Source of the DNA: Hormiphora californensis
Taxonomy: Eukaryota; Ctenophora; Tentaculata; Cydippida; Pleurobrachiidae
Length of the DNA: 64,000 nt
Assembly (NCBI GenBank): GCA_020137815.1
Contig: CM035352.1
Coordinates: forward strand, 62,501-126,500
Reading direction: 5' to 3'
The position numbers and the translations under genes are program-made. The notes below the pieces were generated by a model. It worked only from the letters and a program-made list of their open reading frames with translations, searched no databases and was not told where the DNA came from. How positions within the stretch are numbered: the stretch's first letter is position 1; each line of letters opens with the position of its first letter. Shown here piece by piece: positions 57,001 through 64,000 of the stretch.

Positions 57001-57590
57001 ATAGTATACTTACTCTGTAGACTCGTTGGTCCACCTACTTGATCAACTTTATCGGCCAAATATAACAAATCTTTTGTTAGGTTTTCAACAGCTAGAAATG
57101 AAGTGAGTCAGGTTGCCCTTTTATCACTAAATGATGCAGTAACTAGCACAAAAGTTGCTTGGGTTTTAACTATTTAACTCAAATGTAATTACTTACTCGT
57201 TGTCCATCCGTCAAAACATGTATCTATGTCCTCCCGTCCCTTGAACCCTCTCCTCCCATCCATGAGTCCTCTTATCATTACCGGTATCTCTATCACCGGG
57301 ATATCAACAGTTATAACCACGTTCATTGTCGTAATAGTTGTATCTGCCAGATAAGAGAATAAGAATTGGTTGATTGATCTGCGAAATTGAAATGCAATAA
57401 ATGAGTGGGTGGGCATTTTAGCACGTGTGCTAAAAATATCATACAGGTTTTTTATAACGATTTTTCTCAAAACCATCTTACCTTCAACGATCCATTTGTG
57501 CCCAGAAGAGTGGAGCACTGTTCCAATAGAAGGGTAAACGATCTTGGCTTGTACTAGCTGGCATATCAGCAGGATTGCAAAGATAATCAT
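52771..57590 (-). CDS. Predicted type I membrane protein, 11 exons, 498 aa
   Basis: The exons, from the start, are 57482-57590, 57197-57343, 57014-57091, 56821-56900, 56617-56732, 56202-56313, 55862-56089, 54743-54968, 53803-53896, 53348-53493 and 52771-52931. All have AG/GT borders, the phases agree, and the total of 1497 bases ends in TAA. The protein begins with a signal peptide (MIIFAILLICQLVQA). A mostly helical, charged part follows (exons 3-6), then a part with paired Cys (exons 7-8). A membrane span lies across exons 10-11 (LILFVIIA then LLLPILAV). The tail is Lys/Glu rich. I infer a plasma or endomembrane protein with most of its mass outside the cytosol. I do not recognise the family. 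Introns carry microsatellites and P/C repeats. Confidence 0.75.
53031..53337. repeat. (CCCT)n microsatellite, 307 bp
   Basis: About 76 units occur with a single interruption near 53057. It lies inside the last intron of the membrane-protein gene, whose splice sites are just outside it. Confidence 0.97.
53955..54718. repeat. Compound (GA)n, (GAGT)n, (GCGT)n microsatellite
   Basis: GA repeats (53960-54068), GAGT repeats (54066-54145), degenerate TGCGTGCG-type units (54146-54637) and GAGT again (54638-54718) lie in one intron. The 323-codon minus-strand frame through it is an artefact. The mirror order suggests slippage and recombination from an original GAGT tract. Confidence 0.95.
55007..55230. 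mobile_element. Family P foldback MITE, complete copy 2
   Basis: It has the same arms as 26173-26388 and sits in the intron between exons 7 and 8 of the membrane-protein gene. Confidence 0.85.
55231..55640. repeat. Family C repeat, uninterrupted
   Basis: Four TGACGTCA sites are followed by TCGGGATTACCTAGATGAAG and the rest of the family to AATTGAGCTCAAATAATAAG. Bases 55247-55256 are the uninterrupted equivalent of the pogo target at 784/5952. A second partial copy runs to about 55800. Confidence 0.75.
57418..57436. repeat. Hairpin TTTTAGCACGTGTGCTAAAA
   Basis: A short palindrome in intron 1 of the membrane-protein gene. The same word family is at 12663 and 58643. Confidence 0.6.
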
Positions 57591-57870
57591 CACGCTAGAT
57601 CTAAAGGAAATAAAAATAATAAATAATTTTAAATGTAAGATACATCGTTTACATTCTTGCTGAGGTCGTTCCTGGCGGCCCACTTGGGGGAATAAAACCT
57701 CTGCGCTTGCCAGTGCAGTGACTAGTTCGGGTCAGACCACGAATTACCAGAAACCCGATTTACCGGATTATATAATAGGGAATTTACAGTATGTATTTTG
57801 CCCCCCCCCCCCCCCCCCATATTGTATGTATGTATTATAAAAGTATATTAACCCAAGTTCCTCACTACAG

Positions 57871-59171
57871 ATCCATGCCAATGTGGTCACGAAGGACTGA
57901 TGGTACGCATTGAGAGAGACATTTGTGGGGGGATAACCGTTCATGGGTTCGGATGTTGCAAGGTTGTAAACCCACCGCTGACATGCCATGAAGGTTTGAA
58001 AACAATTTTTTTAAATCTGCTTTTAAAATTGGAACTTAAGTCGGATTTTTTGAAGTTGTCACCCCCCTGGTGTGCGGAATGTTTTTGTGCATCACATGAC
58101 ATGTTAACGTGTGATGTTTGGCTCAAAACTGAAAAATTTTACATGTGCTTTGAGGGTGACAACTTTAAACATGTGCAGAGTTTCATGTGATCTGAAATCT
58201 AATTTAATTAGCTAATGAGAGAACGGGCACTTGAATGCAGTTACATTTTATGTGATCTTCATAGTTGGTATTGAAGGCGCCATCGTGTTTTTATTGATCA
58301 AAAGCCGCACATAGTGGCTCAAAATTTCCGTTATAAATGGCCTCATCATATTTAGTGAAACCAGTTAATTGGTTTAATGAAGGAGCAGTTACTATGCGCT
58401 GACGTGACGTTACGCATTTTGACCACGCTCGAGTTCTATCTATCTACGGAGTGCCTGGGCTTGCCAACGGCAAGCCCACAGGGGACTATCGCAAAGCGAT
58501 ATCGCCGGCACTAGGAGAATAGCCCCCCTCCCCTCCCCCACCATCAGGAACTGCCCACAGGACAGGTTCCATTATAGGTGGCTTCGGGTTCGGGAGGGTA
58601 AACGCTCGAGTTATTGTCCTTTCAAATCCTTTATGATCTTTTTAGCACACGTGCTAAAACAATCAACCGGATGGATGCCTTCGGCATCCACCCGGGCAGG
58701 GGAAAAAATCCCAAATCCCATTATTAGAGAACGAAGTGGAGGACAAACGTGAGGAGAACGGTGAGGAGCCCAAAGATGAGGAGGCAAAAAATGTACTTAT
58801 TACCATTGCCTGTGTGGCTAGTTTCTTCACCATCATTTCCCTCATCCCCAAAGCAGTGTAAGAAATTTAACATTATTCTCTACCTATTTTAATTTTTATT
58901 GTGATGGTTAAATTTGCACTTGCAAAATTGTAGTTGCAAAATAATAATCAAATAATTTAATTTGCACCCCCCCCCCCCCCCCAGAAGAGGATGTATTTCA
59001 TTGACAAGAAGAATATTTATCCGAAACCGTCCGGTTCCAGCTACGGTTCCGGTTCCGACTGCCCGTTACAGCCGCCCCGTATGTGAGGGGACCGCCCTAC
59101 AGGCGCCCGAGAATGGGGGGCCCGTCGTGCCCAAGGTAGCGTCGGACTTTTCACTTGCGGATTTATGTTAA
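57871..59171 (+). CDS. Small membrane protein exons, plus strand
   Basis: Three exons are proposed. Bases 57871-57962 lie after CTCACTACAG, are Cys rich (PCQCGHEGL, then CGGITVHGFGCC) and use a weak GTTGTA donor. Bases 58729-58857 are acidic, then have a membrane span (NVLITIACVASFFTIISLI) and end at GTAAGA. Bases 58985-59171 lie after a C-run and CAG, encode a Pro/Val-rich tail and end in TAA. Phases can be made consistent, using the second of two adjacent AGs for the middle exon. With the exon at 52383 this would be a type I protein of about 150 residues. I recognise no family. Unseen exons may exist. Confidence 0.4.
58330..58700. mobile_element. Helitron-like or hairpin-ended repeat
   Basis: ATGAAGGAGCAGTTACTATG resembles a word in E2/E3. 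Three hairpins follow (GGGCTTGCC-AAC-GGCAAGCCC, ATCGC-AAA-GCGAT, TTTAGCACACGTGCTAAA), then GATGCCTTCGGCATCCACCC. It matches 12612-12790 in mirror order. No canonical CTAG end was fixed. Confidence 0.45.
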
Positions 59172-59930
59172 AAACATTGCCGTAATTCTTCCTTTGAATA
59201 TCTGCAGGATGCATACTATTCTTTTGGGTATCAAATTACCAAATTATGGTCAAATATCCATTTGAGATTCAGTACACGTCCCTAGGGATCGTCTTATTGG
59301 CCATATATAGAACTGTTTTTAACAATTGTTTTGATATCGGGTGCCTTTGGTTATTTAATAAAAAGACACTTATTTCAGCTATCAATGTTATTTTACTATG
59401 TAATAATTTTTTAAAGACTTATTTTAAATTAATTTGCGGTAAAATTGGCACACTTACACCTTTCGCTAATTTCCACCAGTTTATGACTTTTTATCCCGTC
59501 CTTTTTGTGTGTGTTTTGTGAGCCAGGATAACCTTATAAGCAATAAGAACCATAACCTGACCATTGCTATATTGATATCTACACCGCCGACACAATTGTG
59601 TGTCTTTGTTTAACAGTAAATTTGTTTATTTTAAATCTTTATTAAGAATGTGTGGGATGTTCTAAGCTACCCTACACCGCCATCCAAAAACAATTTTTAA
59701 TGATTAACGACCTAAATGTGTGTCCTTGTTTAATAGAACTGTTTATTTTTAATTTTTTCAAGTTTATAAAATATGTGTTTTTAACAACTAACAGCAAATT
59801 TGCCAAAAGAAATCTGGCACTTTCATCATTGCGACCACAGAAGGGGTCATTGTATCAACACACTGACCCCGGCCTCATCTCGATAACTACATCGATCCCT
59901 CCCAAGTGTTGCAGTTGTTGGTACATACAG
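59172..59930. other. AT-rich interval without a supported gene
   Basis: An imperfect direct repeat with GTGTGTC(T/C)TTGTTTAA lies at about 59597 and 59717. The 91-codon hydrophobic frame at 59246-59521 lacks splice or homology support. Confidence 0.4.
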
Positions 59931-59936
59931 CGCCGA

Positions 59937-60019
59937 CAGTCGGACTCCGATTTACCGGGATGCTCGGGGGAAAGGGTTTTGCTTGTAAATCGGGGTCCCG
60001 GTAAATCGGGGTCCAACTG
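59937..60019. mobile_element. Short pogo-like MITE, 83 bp
   Basis: CAGTCGGACTCCGATTTACC at the left and its mirror at the right. The flanking TA is lost. The surrounding GGGTCGATGTAGT words occur in mirror orientation at 59890 and 60078 and also at 636-660. Confidence 0.7.
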
Positions 60020-60140
60020 TTCCTGTTCGGAATGACGATCCAAACAAATGTAGATACCAAAAAGTGAAATAATTGAGAGGGGTCGATGTAGTCATCGACT
60101 CTAATGCGGCATTTAATAATAATAATATTTGGTATCACAG

Positions 60141-60892
60141 GTACAGAGAGCACAACATTTTCTAGGTTATCCAATGAGTGATCCGGAAAACAAAATTGAT
60201 GCACCTAAGCCGAAACGGAAACGTCGTGCTAGTAAACTGGACCGACGGTCTGTCTTGAAAAGCAAGTCCCCCCGTGATACCCCCACTCAAGGAATGCTTA
60301 CTTTTTATGACTTTATCGATGAAAAGTATGTTTTATTTAAATTCCTTTTATCACTGTGCTGGAAAACGCGGGGGAGGGGGGGGGGGGTAATCATGGTGAC
60401 AAATGGTGACAAATGGTGACAAATGGTGACTCATCTGACCATTTAGGGTATGTCACCAATCACCATCACCATTTGTCACCATTTTTTGACGAAATGTGCG
60501 GATTTCGGCCGAATTACTATGAAAATTTTATAAAAATATATATTTTTTCATAAATTGTTAACATGGCCATTACGGATCGGCTAGTAATTTTTTGAAAAGC
60601 TAAAACTTCCCAAAAGTCACGTTTAGGGTGTGCCTCCTTCGCACAACACATAAAAGCGCAATTAACCACCGGTTACCCCTTAATTACATCCAATCGACTT
60701 GAAACTTGGTAGTGTCCCATAACATCATATTATGCCTGTAGGAAGCTCCAGAGATGCTCCATGATTACCCCCCCCCCTCCGCCCCGCAAACGCAAAGGTG
60801 GCCCCATCGTCCCATGACTGTTCTAAACAAAATCCTCTCTTAGAATAAAAGAAGAAGAAGAGGTAAAGCAGAAGAAGGAACAGCTACAAAAG
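60141..60892 (+). CDS. Basic nuclear-type protein, first two coding exons
   Basis: Exon 60141-60325 lies between ATCACAG and GTATGT. Its likely start ATG is at 60174, and it reads PKPKRKRRASKLDRRS (a nuclear-localisation-type basic run), then SPRDTPTQGMLTFYDFIDEK. Exon 60844-60892 follows CTCTCTTAG in the right phase and adds a Lys/Glu coiled-coil-like stretch (IKEEEEVKQKKEQLQK) before GTAATA. Later exons are not visible. The second exon is duplicated at about 62001-62050 in a broken form. Family unknown; the short SP/TP motifs could be phosphorylation sites. The gene faces the RecQ gene tail to tail. Confidence 0.5.
60393..60480. repeat. ATGGTGACAA tandem repeat with mirror
   Basis: Four direct units are followed by GTCACCA words in the opposite direction, able to form a hairpin. 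Confidence 0.8.
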
Positions 60893-60954
60893 GTAATAAT
60901 TAGAATAATATCATTGAAATTAGTAGGCCGGAATGGCAACCTTTGTGCTGGCCA

Positions 60955-61250
60955 GCAGCTCCAGGACTACCATTAGTTCCCCTCATTCCTGGGGTACCAG
61001 GTCGTCCAGCATACCCGTCTCGTCTTGCCCGCCTAGCATGAGGGGCGTGACGTGCCCAACGTCTCGTCCGGGGGCACCCACAGGCCACAGCACCCTTGGC
61101 ACCAGCAGCTCCGGGAGTACCATCATTTCCGGGGGTTCCAGGGGTTGATTTTCCAGGAGCACCCGCGTCACCGGGGTAACGACAGTTACCGGGTCGGCCA
61201 GGGGTACAGTCGGACGTCCATATATACTGAGATACTCTGGTGAAGGGGTT
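60955..61250 (-). pseudogene. Collagen-like Gly-X-Y fragment
   Basis: The minus-strand frame gives GRPGNCRYPGDAGAPGKSTP, GTPGNDGTPGAAGAKGA and, after a frame change of about 70 bases, GRPGTPGMRGTNGSPGAAG. Gly at every third residue identifies a collagen-like repeat, which would be extracellular. The break in the middle, the lack of clear splice sites and the neighbouring H/P repeats argue for a pseudogene or transposed exon. An assembly or base error cannot be excluded. Confidence 0.55.
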
Positions 61251-61550
61251 TTGCCCGGGAAATTGGGACAATAGAGAGGGGGTACTACACTGCACGTGCT
61301 AACGGAAAGAGGTTGATACATAGATAGATAGACCCGGGACATTTATTGCTTTTTTCACGATGCCATATCTCTAAAACGAAAAGAGCTAGAGACGTGCCCT
61401 TTGAAACTATAGTAGACCTAGACTATGTGACACTGTATACCGATTAGTGCAGTGGGGGCCTCGCAATGGGCCTCGCAAAATGCCATTTTTGGCTAAAAAC
61501 TGAAAAAAGTTATTACTGCATTCTGGCACGCGCGGCTTTGGGGGGGATGG

Positions 61551-61580
61551 TCACCTTTGCGCTTGCCAGCGCAGTGATAT
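61551..61580. repeat. Motif H copy
   Basis: ACCTTTGCGCTTGCCAGCGC followed by AGTGA, the hairpin word also seen at 25294 and 55838. Confidence 0.65.
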
Positions 61581-61689
61581 ATGGAATCGGTAACAGTAAT
61601 GAGTATGCTCAGGCATTGGGACCCTGAGACGTAGTTTACGGCCACTAATAATCCTAGTGGACGCCCTCACTCATCACACTCATTAATGA

Positions 61690-61985
61690 GATCATTGGTG
61701 CTATATGAATACCACGTATATAATATGCATTAGGGTTATCACGAAAAGCTGCATATCAGTGGCACCTGACTATCTGGAAATCAGGGTTTTTATATGAATA
61801 CCACATATTATACACAGAAGGGATCATTATTAAAGCGGTGTATCAGTGGCACCTGACCATCTTGAGAACAGGTTTTTTTATGAATACCACATATACACAG
61901 AAGGAATCATTATTCAAACGGTGTAACAGTAGCACCTGACCATCTGGAAATCAGGGTTTTTTATGAATACCACGTATATGCAGTA
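61690..61985. repeat. Tandem repeat of about 90 bp
   Basis: Three to four units contain TATGAATACCAC, TCAGTGGCACCTGACCATCT and GGAAATCAGGGTTTTT. No coding potential. Confidence 0.8.
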
Positions 61986-61986
61986 G

Positions 61987-62053
61987 GAACAAAATCTTCT
62001 CTTGAATAAAAGAAGAAGAAGAAGTAAAGCAGAAGAAGGAACAGCTACAAAAG
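61987..62053 (+). pseudogene. Broken duplicate of exon 60844-60892
   Basis: The block AACAAAATC(C/T)TCTCTT through GAACAGCTACAAAAG repeats 60829-60892. The acceptor TAG has become TGA and the donor is fused straight to the AGTAGGCCGGAATGGC repeat. Confidence 0.75.
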
Positions 62054-62061
62054 TAGGCCGG

Positions 62062-62093
62062 AATGGCAACCTTTTTGCTTGCCAGCGCAGTGA
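62062..62093. repeat. Motif H copy at the RecQ stop
   Basis: On the minus strand TCACTGCGCTGGCAAGC starts immediately after the TAG stop of the helicase, followed by AAAAAGGTTGCCATTCCGG. Confidence 0.65.
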
Positions 62094-63799
62094 CTAACTG
62101 TCGCTGTCAAAATCACTGTCCATGCTGTCTAAACTGTCATCACTCGAAGATAGCTCAAGGTTATCATATATGGGCTGTGTTTCTATCCTTTGACAAGATG
62201 GGCGGTCATAAACAAAATCAAAATCATGAAAGTAGCAGTGTACTAATTTCAGAACTTGGTGCTTCAGCTGGTTATCAGTTAAAAAATCGAGTTGATCAAC
62301 TGATTTGAGCCTAGGCAGCATTGTCACTATCTTACCAATGTCGGATGTGTCAAGCTTGGCTAGTCCGAAACTAGGACCTCCAAAGCTGACCGACGTTTCT
62401 TGAATTTGCTTAAGATCACCTTCAAAGTGTTTCTGTAAGCTCCTGTTAATAATTCTGTCGCCCATATCCTGATCCTGTGAGTCCTCCTGACGTTCCTTGG
62501 CTTCGTTAGTCATAGATTGAATGAGCTCGTCAGCTGGGTTGCAGCAGTTGCTGCACTTACCACAATCACTGTGAGTTGCTTCACATGGAAAGTATGTGGC
62601 AAGTTGGCGAACCCAACATACTTTCGAACTCCCTCTGAGACAAAGTCTCACACCAGGTTCGGTTGCGGAATGGAGTTTGTCGGCCCATGGATAAAGCATC
62701 GTGAACCCCAATTTTCCATTTCGGGCCGTTCGTCCTACGATTAAATTTATTTTAACAAAAAAGCCGTCATTACGTATTTAACGGGGCAATATAATATGTA
62801 ATAGCACAGCTGTATTTAAACTTACCACACTTTTGCAAAAACTCCTCGAATGAGGTCGGAAGTCCCAGTTGAATGACGTATCTCACGTTCGTTATATTAA
62901 CCCCTGAAATTGTTCAAAATCAACTGCACAGTGTGTTTATTTAGCATGCATCTGGAAAATAATTTCTATTAAAAAAGGCATTATGTACAGTCGGATCCCG
63001 GTTTTAACGGACAAAACCCCCGAGGGTGCCGTTAAATCGGAGTCCGACTGTAGTACATATTTAAAAAAAATTACCCATAGATAGTGCTGTTGTTGCCAAT
63101 ATAACACTGTACTGGTAGTTTTCCATCCCAAAGTCTTCCATTAGCTCCTTTTTCTTGTTCTCTTCGGTGAGCTTTGTGAAAATTGTTAAACAGCCCTTAT
63201 TACTGAGATAGTGCTTCAGTTCATGGTACAACGTTCCACAATCTTCTATTTTCCTGGCAAAAATTAGAACCCTAGAAGAGAAGTTTTATATTAGTGAGAT
63301 CCTGGCCGGCTAATTTCAATTAGTTTTGGTATATGTATATATAATATACTTTTATGCTATATTATACCTTCCATTTAATCTATCTTTGTTGATGAATGTG
63401 GCTAGTCGTATCATCGACAATTCCACGCCTTTACTGAACACCGTTATTGATAATGTGTCTGGTATGGGCATTCGGTGCATCTCAAACACAGTGTTGTTGT
63501 CAAGCAGGAGGTTTTCTTTTACCACCTGAACCTTGTCCTTTCCAAGCGTTGCAGTCAAACAAACTATCGTTGGCCGAACCTTAACAATTAAGTATACTTA
63601 GTATCTTAAATTAAGATAATAATCAATTTTCAATACTTTGGTTACATTTACTTCACCTGAAACTGAACTAGAAGTTCCCTTAGACGTTTAAAGCTCTCTC
63701 GGAAAGGATTATCGCTTTCAATTCCACCCCAGAAGAATAAAAGGTGGCATTCATCTATTACAAAGAACTTGATCAACTGCTCTATCTTCATCAAGATCT
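62094..63799 (-). CDS. RecQ-family DNA helicase, C-terminal half
   Basis: Five exons with consistent phases are 63657-63799, 63368-63579, 63075-63271, 62826-62903 and 62094-62734. In order they give VIDECHLLFFWG (motif II, a DECH box), IVCLTATLGK (motif III), RVLIFARKIEDCGTL (motif IV), ATTALSMGVNITNVRYVI (motif V, across an exon border) and GRTARNGK (motif VI). A zinc-binding-like region with YFPCEATHSDCGKCSNCC follows, and the tail is acidic (SSSDDSLDSMDSDFDSDS). RecQ helicases unwind DNA 3' to 5' in repair and recombination in the nucleus. The Walker A part lies beyond the window. LTATLG and SMGVNI are slightly unusual. Which paralogue it is cannot be told. Confidence 0.85.
62988..63050. 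mobile_element. 63-bp pogo-like MITE in a RecQ intron
   Basis: CAGTCGGATCCCGGTTTTAA and its mirror are flanked by TA on both sides. It lies in the intron between 62903 and 63075. Confidence 0.75.
63306..63336. repeat. Family P end in a RecQ intron
   Basis: GGCTAATTTCAATTAGTTTTGGTAT lies in the short intron between exons 63075-63271 and 63368-63579. Confidence 0.6.
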
Positions 63800-63836
63800 C
63801 TAGGTGTATAAAAATAAGAATGTTAAAGTTTTTTTT

Positions 63837-63966
<130 letters not shown>

Positions 63967-64000
63967 TGTTTGCTTCCCAGTTACCATCTTACTTTTTCCA

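Noticed and set aside
59246-59521. 91-codon hydrophobic frame
   Set aside because: AT-rich sequence favours Phe/Leu/Ile codons. No splice sites, homology or conserved pattern.

Overview
The window is nuclear DNA of an animal, most likely a marine invertebrate such as a sponge or another early-branching metazoan (inference; no species marker is visible). The evidence is GT-AG introns between short exons, an interstitial (TTAGGG)n tract, a collagen-like Gly-X-Y fragment, LINEs, a tRNA-derived SINE, and many nested DNA transposons with intact target-site duplications (TSDs). There are no prokaryotic operons, rRNA genes or CRISPR arrays. A 100-N gap sits at 48344-48443, and the sequence to its left (about 43.25-48.34 kb) looks poorly polished.

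From 1 to about 52 kb the window is almost entirely layered transposable elements, and many layers can be ordered by TSDs or by uninterrupted copies of the target. Examples are: a pogo-like TA-flanked element (785-5951) holding a tandem duplication, one copy of which carries a hAT element (2688-3455, 8-bp TSD); a LINE ORF1-like gene cut by a 1.8-kb palindrome-bearing element (6596-8397); a MULE (9046-14765, 9-bp TSD) with a second transposase-bearing MULE nested in it (13478-14560); a Merlin element (21381-23790) hit by a Helitron (22236-23394); two Helitrons joined head to tail (26796-27421); a hierarchy of palindromes (27.6-32.1 kb) including a TTAA-flanked element (29779-32105); two copies of a TA-flanked element with GGGGTAACTTTG ends (17204-18551 and 33311-35505), the second split by a foldback element; and a large foldback composite (36934-40475) holding a Tigger-like transposase remnant, a SINE with a 10-bp TSD (37763-38045) and an open 595-aa LINE reverse transcriptase with a 13-bp TSD (38494-40313). 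Region 48.4-49.9 kb holds a Ty3/gypsy-type pol relic.

From about 52 kb to the right end there are host-like spliced genes. A minus-strand gene of 11 exons (52771-57590) reads through with consistent phases as a 498-residue predicted type I membrane protein that I do not recognise. Plus-strand exons around it (52383-52513, 57871-57962, 58729-58857, 58985-59171) may form a small secreted or membrane protein gene that encloses it. A plus-strand gene for a basic, nuclear-type protein starts at 60141. The C-terminal half of a RecQ-family DNA helicase runs off the right edge on the minus strand (62094-63799). The introns are filled with the same repeat families seen to the left, plus long microsatellites.

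The items most worth a second look are the Helitron concatemer, the palindromes of palindromes, an 18-bp motif scattered in both orientations through a 2.9-kb element, X-box-like and CRE-like motifs carried by repeats, a GATTCGG/CATTAGC subterminal motif shared by three otherwise different foldback elements, and the uncharacterised membrane-protein gene.
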